Source of the DNA: UBA6902 sp964393845
GTDB lineage: Bacteria > Nitrospirota > Thermodesulfovibrionia > UBA6902
Length of the DNA stretch: 11,424 bases
NCBI GenBank assembly: GCA_964393845.1
Contig: CAYMUX010000107.1
Span: 1-11,424 of the forward strand
Direction of reading: 5' to 3'
Shown: one piece after another, positions 7,023 to 11,424 of the stretch
How positions within the stretch are numbered: the first letter of the stretch is position 1
How the letters are laid out: every line of letters starts with the position of its first letter
Notes under the pieces: generated by a model
Databases searched by the model: none
The model's input: only the letters and a program-made list of their open reading frames with translations
Told to the model about the DNA's origin: nothing
Made by a program: the position numbers and the translations under genes

Positions 7023-8081
7023 ATGAAATCAGAAGTATACCTTAGCAGACTAAAAAAGGGGCAGAGCCAGGCAGATTGTTTTAATACTCTGATAAATGGA
7101 ATCGAAATATATTTGTCGGATTTCAGAAAGGGATCTTTTGTGGGCATCAAGATGACGGTTGGGGACGAGAAAAGCACGGGCTATATAAAACCTGAAGTGG
7201 TAAGCATCCTGGTTAAGCAGCTTAAGGCACAGGGGGCGAAGCCTTTTGTCTTTGATACTAATGTAATTTATCCGGGGCAGAGACAGAATTCGGTGGACCA
7301 TCTTAACCTTGCATACCGCAAGGGATTTACACCCGGCAATCTTGGCTGTCCCTATATAATTGCCGACAGTGTATTCGGGACCGATTCGAAGGTTGTTAAG
7401 GTCGATCAAAATAATATAAAAGAAATAAAGGTACCCTCTCTTATCACGGTCTTGGAAGATTTAATAGTATTGTCCCACATAACCGGTCATATTATGTCCG
7501 GGTTTGCCGGTTCCATGAAGAATGTGGCTATGGGTATGGCATCACGCGCCGGCAAACAGATTCAGCATTCTTCACTTAAGCCTTTCATCAATATTGGAAA
7601 TTGTTCTCTCTGCGGCTGCTGTATAGAACACTGTCCTGTTTCAGCTATTTCGGAAGCCAGTGGAAAGGCCTTTATCAATTCAAAACTATGTATCGGATGC
7701 TGCGAATGCATCTCTGCATGTAAACTTGATGCCGTTAATATTAACTGGCGTGAAGATACAAATATCTATGTCGAGAGAATGGCTGAATACGCATGCGGCA
7801 TCCTGTCCATGATCAAGAGGAAGGTGTTTATAAATTTTGCATTTGACGTAACACAGGAATGTGATTGTATTGCAGGAGACGACCACAGGATAATTAATGA
7901 TACAGGGGTTTTTGCTTCAAAAGATGTTTTAGCGGTGGATAAGGCATGTTATGATTTACTGACGCCGGACAGAGATATCTTTTCCAGGGGCGGTAAAATA
8001 AAAGCACATTTGCACGAGTTTGAATATGCCCGGAAAATCGGGCTCGGGAGTCTGGATTATGAGTTGATTGAGCTGCACTGA
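7023..8081 (+). CDS. DUF362 protein with two [4Fe-4S] ferredoxin motifs
   Basis: The protein has 352 residues and is soluble. The DUF362 part is split around a bacterial-type ferredoxin insert. The N-terminal part has 'FVGIKMTVGDEKSTGYIKPE', 'LVKQLKAQGAKPFVFDTN' and 'VLSHITGHIMSGFAGSMKNV'. Then two cluster motifs follow: C194-x2-C197-x2-C200-x3-C204-P, and C223-x2-C226-x2-C229-x3-C233. DUF362 resumes with 'FDVTQECDCIAGDDHRIIND' and 'TGVFASKDVLAVDKACYDLL'. Eight Cys in complete CxxCxxCxxxC motifs predict two [4Fe-4S] clusters for electron transfer. The DUF362 function is undetermined. The start at 7023 directly follows the upstream TGA, with GAGGGGC upstream as ribosome binding site. It ends the plus-strand pair with the DUF2156 gene. 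After its stop comes a 180-base region without a clear terminator. Confidence 0.93.
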   Translation: MKSEVYLSRLKKGQSQADCFNTLINGIEIYLSDFRKGSFVGIKMTVGDEKSTGYIKPEVVSILVKQLKAQGAKPFVFDTNVIYPGQRQNSVDHLNLAYRKGFTPGNLGCPYIIADSVFGTDSKVVKVDQNNIKEIKVPSLITVLEDLIVLSHITGHIMSGFAGSMKNVAMGMASRAGKQIQHSSLKPFINIGNCSLCGCCIEHCPVSAISEASGKAFINSKLCIGCCECISACKLDAVNINWREDTNIYVERMAEYACGILSMIKRKVFINFAFDVTQECDCIAGDDHRIINDTGVFASKDVLAVDKACYDLLTPDRDIFSRGGKIKAHLHEFEYARKIGLGSLDYELIELH

Positions 8082-8084
8082 TTT

Positions 8085-8142
8085 AGCGCTCGTAGAATAC
8101 AAATTCCACTCATCTGTTTTTTGCCCTGCTTTCAGGAGCGCT
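8085..8142. repeat. Widely spaced 7-bp inverted repeat after the DUF362 gene
   Basis: AGCGCTC (8085-8091) and GAGCGCT (8136-8142) are perfect complements separated by 44 bases. The loop includes a TTTTTT run at 8117-8122, but it does not follow the stem, so this is not a normal terminator. It may be a chance pairing or part of the RNA end. The repeat is visible; a function is not supported. Confidence 0.3.
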
Positions 8143-8186
8143 GTTTGGTGCGAATAATCGGATTTTATCGGTTTGATTAATTTATC

Positions 8187-8216
8187 TTTACCGTTTATGT
8201 AATTTTGTGGTATATT
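8187..8216 (+). promoter_or_regulatory. Extended -10 promoter for the MshEN-like gene
   Basis: TTTACC (8187-8192), an 18-base spacer and TATATT (8211-8216) preceded by TGG, which forms an extended -10 (TGnTATATT). The predicted start near 8223 gives a leader of about 42 bases before the ATG at 8265. Confidence 0.5.
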
Positions 8217-8264
8217 GATTAGCAAATCATATTACATTATTTTTTGGCAGGAGGAATTTATATA

Positions 8265-8513
8265 ATGGCAAACGAAGTTGACAGGGAACTCTCGGAGAAA
8301 TATTGTCCCCGTTTTGGTCAAATTGCAGTTGAAAAAGGGTATGTTACTCCCGAACAGGTCAAGCAGGCAATATCCGAGCAGATCGATGATGATCTTAAAA
8401 ACAGGCGCCACAGACTTATAGGAAGAATCTTTCTGGATAATGGATGGATGACTCCTCAACAGATAGAAATTGTCCTAAATGAACTCTTTAAAAGAGAAAA
8501 AGACAAAGAATAG
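8265..8513 (+). CDS. Stand-alone MshEN-like small protein (candidate c-di-GMP binder)
   Basis: The protein has 82 residues. The ATG at 8265 is chosen because GGAGGAA lies just upstream; a TTG start at 8244 would place the ribosome binding site inside the coding region. Two repeats resemble the N-terminal MshEN domain of T2SS/T4P assembly ATPases. R16-F-G-Q-I-A-V-E-K-G25-Y-V-T-P-E-Q-V...A-I-x2-Q39 is exactly the 24-residue spacing of that motif. A second, looser copy runs from R50-L-I-G53 through G60-W-M-T-P-Q-Q-I to L74, with one extra residue in its RLG part. In MshE this double motif binds cyclic di-GMP. No ATPase follows: the stop comes after a charged KREKDKE tail. Binding is therefore an inference from a degenerate match. 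It is monocistronic, convergent with rubrerythrin, with a promoter of its own and no clear terminator in the 100 bases after it. Confidence 0.72.
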   Translation: MANEVDRELSEKYCPRFGQIAVEKGYVTPEQVKQAISEQIDDDLKNRRHRLIGRIFLDNGWMTPQQIEIVLNELFKREKDKE

Positions 8514-8613
8514 GCCTCACAGCGCGACAAATCGTAAAAGCTCCCCCTTCTTGAAACCACAAGCATGTTCAGGGTATTTTCTATGTAAGGCTGTACACCA
8601 CTGTAGTGTTAAC

Positions 8614-9192
8614 TCAGTAATTTTCTGCCAATACCTCGTAGTAAGCCTGCGGGTGTTGGCATGCCGGACATTCCGGAGGGGCCTCAGGGCCTTCATGTAT
8701 GTAGCCGCAGTTTCGGCAGTGCCATTTTTTACCAGAACTTTTTTTGAACACAGCCCCGTCCCTGATATTGGCTGATAATTTCCTGTAACGTGACTCATGA
8801 AATTTTTCGACCTTTGCGATTTGCCTGAAAGATTTCGCTATTTCAGCAAAGCCTTCACTTTCGGCAATTTTTTCAAAATCAGCATAGAGTGTTGTCCACT
8901 CAAGATTTTCTCCGGCAGCAGAATTGTCCAGATTTTCCCTTATGCTTCCGATTATGCCGGCCGGATAGGCCGCCGTTATTTCCACATCTCCGCCTTCAAG
9001 GTATTTAAAAAAAACCTTGGCGTGTTCTTTTTCGTTTTCAGCTGTCTCAAGGAAAAAAGCTGCGATCTGTTCGTAACCTTCCTTTTTTGCAACGCCGGCA
9101 AAGTAAGTGTACCTGTTTCTCGCCTGTGATTCACCCGCAAACGCCTTTAAAAGATTTTGTTCGGTCTTCGTCCCTTTGATTGATTTTGCCAT
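8614..9192 (-). CDS. rbr: Rubrerythrin
   Basis: The protein has 192 residues, the usual length. The N-terminal four-helix bundle carries the diiron ligands: E21 (AGESQARNRY), the E54-x2-H57 motif in ENEKEHA, E95/E98 in GENLEW, and E129-x2-H132 in KVEKFHESRY. The C-terminal rubredoxin domain has C159-x2-C162-G-Y and C175-x2-C178, each pair in its usual setting. Rubrerythrins reduce hydrogen peroxide to water in the cytoplasm of anaerobes, passing electrons from the rubredoxin iron to the diiron site. It sits 9 bases after the desulforedoxin gene, and its ribosome binding site (AGGAGG) overlaps that gene's stop codon, so the two are coupled. The electron donor may be that desulforedoxin, by inference. 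Confidence 0.97.
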   Translation of the reverse strand: MAKSIKGTKTEQNLLKAFAGESQARNRYTYFAGVAKKEGYEQIAAFFLETAENEKEHAKVFFKYLEGGDVEITAAYPAGIIGSIRENLDNSAAGENLEWTTLYADFEKIAESEGFAEIAKSFRQIAKVEKFHESRYRKLSANIRDGAVFKKSSGKKWHCRNCGYIHEGPEAPPECPACQHPQAYYEVLAENY

Positions 9193-9201
9193 ATTAACCT
9201 C

Positions 9202-9327
9202 CTAACCGGATATTTTTTCCATTGGTTCGCCGCAGCATACCAGCTCGCCGCCTCCTGCTTTAGTTACCGTAACTTCGTTTCCACAGATATTACACCTGTA
9301 ATTTTCGCCAACCTTTTCAACTCCCAT
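9202..9327 (-). CDS. Desulforedoxin (small FeS4 protein)
   Basis: A 41-codon gene found by reading the minus strand from ATG at 9327 to TAG at 9202-9204; it is easily missed by length cut-offs. It has the desulforedoxin signature: Y10-R-C12-x2-C15-G-N, 'VTVTKAGGGELVCCGEPM' with adjacent C31-C32. These four Cys bind one iron in a distorted rubredoxin-type site. The same module forms the N-terminal domain of desulfoferrodoxin, but here it stops after about 40 residues and rubrerythrin follows within 9 bases, so no superoxide reductase domain is attached. A strong AAAGGAGGTG precedes the ATG. Operon partner: rubrerythrin. Likely role: electron shuttle in peroxide defence (inference). Confidence 0.92.
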   Translation of the reverse strand: MGVEKVGENYRCNICGNEVTVTKAGGGELVCCGEPMEKISG

Positions 9328-9349
9328 TTCACACCTCCTTTCTTTAAAC

Positions 9350-9377
9350 ATTTTACCAGTTGACAATAATTAATCAA
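9350..9377 (-). promoter_or_regulatory. Promoter of the desulforedoxin-rubrerythrin operon
   Basis: On the minus strand TTGATT (9377-9372), a 16-base spacer and TAAAAT (9355-9350), preceded by TGG (extended -10). The predicted start near 9343 gives a short leader of about 16 bases. It overlaps the divergent promoter of the 32-residue gene. Confidence 0.58.
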
Positions 9378-9387
9378 GTGTTAAAAT
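9360..9387 (+). promoter_or_regulatory. Promoter of the 32-residue CxxC protein gene
   Basis: A perfect TTGACA (9360-9365), a 16-base spacer and TAAAAT (9382-9387). The predicted start is near 9394, about 55 bases before the ATG at 9449. Its -35 and that of the divergent rubrerythrin operon face each other within TTGACAATAATTAATCAA (9360-9377), so one bound regulator could control both. Confidence 0.62.
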
Positions 9388-9397
9388 AAAACATAAC

Positions 9398-9418
9398 TTA
9401 CCATGATATTATGGGTAA
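9398..9418 (+). other. Small hairpin at the 5' end of the 32-residue gene's leader
   Basis: TTACC (9398-9402) pairs with GGTAA (9414-9418). The stem continues as AT/AT with one bulged G and a six-base loop. It lies just after the predicted transcription start (about 9394), well upstream of the ribosome binding site. It may stabilise the message or be a DNA operator; either role is speculative. Confidence 0.35.
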
Positions 9419-9448
9419 TGCAACTATTTATTGAAAGGAGGAGAAACT

Positions 9449-9547
9449 ATGGGGTGTGGTACATGCGGAACTAAGAAGACAAAAAAGACTTCAGACTCGA
9501 AGTGTGCTCCAAAAAAAACCAAGAAGAGCACAAAGGCAAAGAAGTAA
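9449..9547 (+). CDS. 32-residue Cys/Lys/Thr-rich protein (GCGTCG N-terminus)
   Basis: The frame ATG(9449) to TAA(9547) encodes 32 residues: MGCGTCGTKKTKKTSDSK, then CAPKKTKKSTKAKK. The N-terminal G-C3-G-T-C6-G is a CxxC motif, with a third Cys at 19. The rest is mainly Lys and Thr, with only one acidic residue. I do not recognise the family. Expression signals are unusually complete for so short a frame: AAAGGAGGAG at normal distance, a consensus-like promoter, and a perfect terminator 12 bases after the stop. It is divergent from the desulforedoxin-rubrerythrin operon with overlapping promoters, hinting at a redox or metal role. CxxC plus Lys could bind a metal, or the basic tail nucleic acid; both are guesses. 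A non-coding RNA reading is less likely given the ribosome binding site. Confidence 0.72.
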   Translation: MGCGTCGTKKTKKTSDSKCAPKKTKKSTKAKK

Positions 9548-9559
9548 TGAATCTAAAAA

Positions 9560-9588
9560 GGGCTGACCTTGAAGGTCAGCCCTTTTTT
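9560..9588 (+). terminator. Rho-independent terminator
   Basis: GGGCTGACCT (9560-9569) pairs perfectly with AGGTCAGCCC (9573-9582) around a 3-base loop, followed directly by six T (9583-9588). Five A precede the stem, so it could also act in reverse. It ends the 32-residue gene. The ridA ribosome binding site (AAGGAG, 9589-9594) begins immediately after the T tract. Confidence 0.93.
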
Positions 9589-9602
9589 AAGGAGTTTAAA
9601 CT

Positions 9603-10064
9603 ATGGCTGGCAAAAAAGTATTCTATACGCAAAAGGCCCCGGAGCCGAAAGGCCCGTACTCTCAGGCAGTAATTCATGACGGATTATTGTATATATCAGG
9701 GCAGGTGCCGGTTGATCATGTGACAGGCGAACTGATCCGGGGGACAATTGAAGAGGAGACGGAAGCAGTATTGAATAATATAAAGATCATCACTGAAGAG
9801 GCAGGGGCGGACATGGACTGTGTGTTAAAGGTCACGTGTTATCTTGCCGACATTCATGATTTTCCGAGATTTAATGAAGTCTATGAAAAATATTTTCCGC
9901 AGTATCCCCCGGCAAGGACTTTTTTGCAGGCTGCAAAGCTTCCGTTGGATGTCCAGATTGAAATGGATGCAATAGTTGCATTGCCTGCCAGAAAACCTAG
10001 ATATTCACGGCCTCCGGGCAGCAGGCAGCCACAGAGCAGAGACCAGCAGAATAATAAAAAATAA
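9603..10064 (+). CDS. ridA: RidA family reactive-intermediate deaminase with basic C-terminal tail
   Basis: The protein has 153 residues. RidA (YjgF/YER057c/UK114) hydrolyses reactive enamines/imines such as 2-aminoacrylate released by PLP enzymes, protecting those enzymes in the cytoplasm. Signatures are 'PEPKGPYSQAVIHDGLLYIS', 'GQVPVDHVTGEL', 'VLKVTCYLADIHDFPRFNEV', and 'PPARTFLQAAKLPLDVQIEM' with the substrate-binding R105 and E120. Family length is usually about 125-130; residues ~129-153 form a basic, Pro/Gln/Arg-rich extension (RKPRYSRPPGSRQPQ...) that looks disordered. AAGGAG lies 8 bases before the ATG, immediately after a strong terminator, and no separate promoter is evident between them. 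Its TAA overlaps the pdxA ATG by one base (TAATG), so ridA and pdxA are translationally coupled. Confidence 0.95.
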   Translation: MAGKKVFYTQKAPEPKGPYSQAVIHDGLLYISGQVPVDHVTGELIRGTIEEETEAVLNNIKIITEEAGADMDCVLKVTCYLADIHDFPRFNEVYEKYFPQYPPARTFLQAAKLPLDVQIEMDAIVALPARKPRYSRPPGSRQPQSRDQQNNKK

Positions 10065-11047
10065 TGGGAAGCGCCAGAACAATCGCAATAACAATGGGCG
10101 ACCCCGGGGGTATCGGGCCTGAAGTAATTGTCAAGGCAATGTTTTGCGCTGAAATCCGGGACTACTGCAGGCCGGTAGTTATTGGTAATGCCGACGTTTT
10201 AAGTGAAGCTGTCAGGCTTTCAGGTCTTCCTGTACAAATCAGATCAATTGACAGTATATGCGATTTGAAACCGGAAGCCGGGATTCTTGAAGTGCTTGAC
10301 ATTAAGTCCCGTTCACCTTTTAAAAAAAATATCCCCTCCAAAAGCGCAGGCAGGGCATTTGTTAAATATATAAAAAAAGCAGTCGAACTTGCATTGAAAA
10401 AGGAAGTCGATGCTATCGTCACTGCCCCCATATCAAAGGAATCACTCAAAATGGCAGGGTATACATGGCCCGGACATACTGAACTTTTAGCCGAGCTGAC
10501 AAACACTAAAAACTTTGCCATGATGTTTATAAGCGATAAGTTGAAGGTGATTCTTTGTACAATTCATATTCCTTTAAAAGATGTCCCAAAAAAAATTAAT
10601 GAAAAACTTGTTTTTAAAACAATACAGCTTGCCGAATGCGGGACAAAAATGCTTGGAATCAAAAACCCGCGTATTGCAGTGGCAGGACTTAATCCGCATG
10701 CAGGGGAATCAGGCATTATGGGTAAAGAGGAGATGAGGTCGATAATCCCTGCAGTTCAAAAAGCACAATCTGCGGGGCTTTCCGTTTCAGGACCATATCC
10801 TCCGGATGTCGTATTTCACAAGGCATATAACGGCGCATTTGATATAATCGTCTGCATGTACCACGACCAGGGGCTGGTCCCCTTTAAAATGCTTGCCTTT
10901 GATACAGGGGTGAATGTCACTGTCGGGCTTCCGATTGTAAGGACCTCTCCTGACCACGGGACCGCGTTTGACATTGCATGGAAAAACATGGCGGACCCAT
11001 CCAGCATGCTTGAGGCAATCAAGCTTGCATCAAAGATACGACTGTAG
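10064..11047 (+). CDS. pdxA: 4-hydroxythreonine-4-phosphate dehydrogenase
   Basis: The protein has 327 residues, the usual length. PdxA oxidises 4-phosphohydroxy-L-threonine with NAD; the product decarboxylates to 3-amino-2-oxopropyl phosphate, the PdxJ substrate in DXP-dependent pyridoxal phosphate synthesis. The signature start 'ITMGDPGGIGPEVIVKAM', 'VTAPISKESL', H138 in 'WPGHTE', and the metal-ligand histidines H168 (TIHIPL), H212 (LNPHAGE) and H267 (YHDQGLVPFK) are all present, as is 'GLPIVRTSPDHGTAFDIA'. Nothing is missing. Translation starts within the ridA stop (TAATG). It is followed after 33 bases by rdgB, so ridA-pdxA-rdgB look like one operon. Bases 10162-10521 on the other strand are open but only a shadow. 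Confidence 0.97.
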   Translation: MGSARTIAITMGDPGGIGPEVIVKAMFCAEIRDYCRPVVIGNADVLSEAVRLSGLPVQIRSIDSICDLKPEAGILEVLDIKSRSPFKKNIPSKSAGRAFVKYIKKAVELALKKEVDAIVTAPISKESLKMAGYTWPGHTELLAELTNTKNFAMMFISDKLKVILCTIHIPLKDVPKKINEKLVFKTIQLAECGTKMLGIKNPRIAVAGLNPHAGESGIMGKEEMRSIIPAVQKAQSAGLSVSGPYPPDVVFHKAYNGAFDIIVCMYHDQGLVPFKMLAFDTGVNVTVGLPIVRTSPDHGTAFDIAWKNMADPSSMLEAIKLASKIRL

Positions 11048-11080
11048 GGGCATATTGCAATATCCCCCGACGAGGAAATT

Positions 11081-11424
11081 ATGGATATTATTCTCGCTTC
11101 ACGAAACATAAAAAAGATTGAAGAACTGAAAGATATAATTCAGGCCTGTGGTTTTTCAGGAAAGGACGCTTCAGTGAATATCCACACACCGGATGAGTTC
11201 CCTCAGTGTGAAGAAGTTGAGGAGGACGGGGCCACATTTGAAGCCAATGCCGTTAAAAAGGCCGCGTATATTTTTGAATGTTCCGGGATGACGGCTGTAG
11301 CAGATGACTCAGGGCTGGTGGTGGATGCACTTGACGGAGCGCCAGGTGTATTTTCCGCCAGGTATGCAGGGGAAGTCACCGATGACTGGGCCAACCTTGA
11401 GAAGCTATTAGAAGAAATGCAAGG
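11081..11424 (+). CDS. rdgB: RdgB/HAM1-type XTP/dITP diphosphatase, partial
   Basis: The first 114 codons are seen; the 3' end lies beyond the window (full length is usually about 195-200). The enzyme hydrolyses XTP, ITP and dITP to monophosphates plus pyrophosphate, keeping deaminated purines out of nucleic acids. Motifs are 'IILASRNIKKIEELKDI' at the N-terminus, 'DGATFEANAVKKAAYI' (family TFEENAxxKA), the catalytic 'VADDSGLVVDAL' (D75/D76), and 'DGAPGVFSARYAGE'. GAGGAAA precedes the ATG. It is likely the third gene of the ridA-pdxA-rdgB operon, with no terminator visible in the 33-base gap. Confidence 0.95.
   Translation, partial: MDIILASRNIKKIEELKDIIQACGFSGKDASVNIHTPDEFPQCEEVEEDGATFEANAVKKAAYIFECSGMTAVADDSGLVVDALDGAPGVFSARYAGEVTDDWANLEKLLEEMQ

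Noticed and set aside
8244..8264. Longer TTG start for the MshEN-like gene
   Set aside because: The GGAGGAA ribosome binding site would fall inside this extension; the ATG at 8265 fits it at normal spacing.
8514..8613. Terminator between the MshEN-like and rubrerythrin genes
   Set aside because: Only stems of four bases (CTTG/CAAG, CACT/AGTG) are found and none is followed by a T tract.
8479..8798. Plus- and minus-strand frames over the MshEN-like gene end and the rubrerythrin end
   Set aside because: They overlap rubrerythrin's rubredoxin domain in another frame or strand; the translations have no recognisable features.
9202..9327. Truncated desulfoferrodoxin with a lost superoxide reductase domain
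   Set aside because: Only 9 bases separate the stop codon from rubrerythrin, with no remnant of the second domain; it is a complete desulforedoxin.
9360..9377. PerR/Fur-type operator between the divergent redox promoters
   Set aside because: Apart from the TTGA/TCAA ends contributed by the two -35 boxes, the symmetry is poor and does not match the PerR or Fur consensus.

Overview
This 11.4-kb window looks like an ordinary chromosomal segment of a Gram-negative anaerobe or microaerophile. The evidence is two lipoproteins with lipoboxes, an AsmA-family envelope protein, a rubrerythrin/desulforedoxin pair and a DUF362 protein with two [4Fe-4S] motifs. The style is compatible with Nitrospirota (Thermodesulfovibrionia) or Desulfobacterota, but there is no rRNA or other marker, so the lineage is an inference. 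I see no tRNA, rRNA, CRISPR array, insertion sequence, integrase or phage gene, and no gene-free stretch over 300 bases.

Layout. (1) 1-2611, minus strand: a small TssJ-like outer-membrane lipoprotein gene followed by an AsmA-family gene whose last codons run off the left edge. (2) 2664-2708: two overlapping divergent promoters, one for that pair and one for a cytoplasmic thioredoxin-fold protein (2759-3130). (3) 5396 down to 3218, minus strand: a three-gene operon of a degenerate nucleotidyltransferase-like protein, a TPM-domain protein with a Gly-rich tail, and LemA. (4) 5591-8081, plus strand: an unassigned lipoprotein, then an abutting pair encoding a DUF2156 (GNAT-like) protein and a DUF362-ferredoxin protein. 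The first gene of the pair looks leaderless. (5) 8265-8513: an 82-residue stand-alone MshEN-like protein. (6) 9327 down to 8614, minus strand: a 41-residue desulforedoxin followed by rubrerythrin, a peroxide-defence operon. (7) 9449-9547: a 32-residue CxxC, Lys/Thr-rich protein with its own promoter, strong ribosome binding site and textbook terminator. Its promoter overlaps the divergent rubrerythrin promoter. (8) 9603-11424, plus strand: ridA, pdxA and the start of rdgB.

Functional picture. Region 8 joins vitamin B6 synthesis (PdxA) with two metabolite-damage enzymes: RidA, which protects PLP enzymes, and RdgB, which removes non-canonical NTPs. Regions 6 and 7 look like a redox or peroxide locus. 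Regions 1 and 3 concern the cell envelope.

The most promising unexplained items are the 32-residue protein beside the rubrerythrin operon, the stand-alone MshEN-like protein, the TssJ-like lipoprotein outside a type VI secretion cluster, and the nucleotidyltransferase-like partner of TPM/LemA. All names rest on motif reading by eye. No database search was run.
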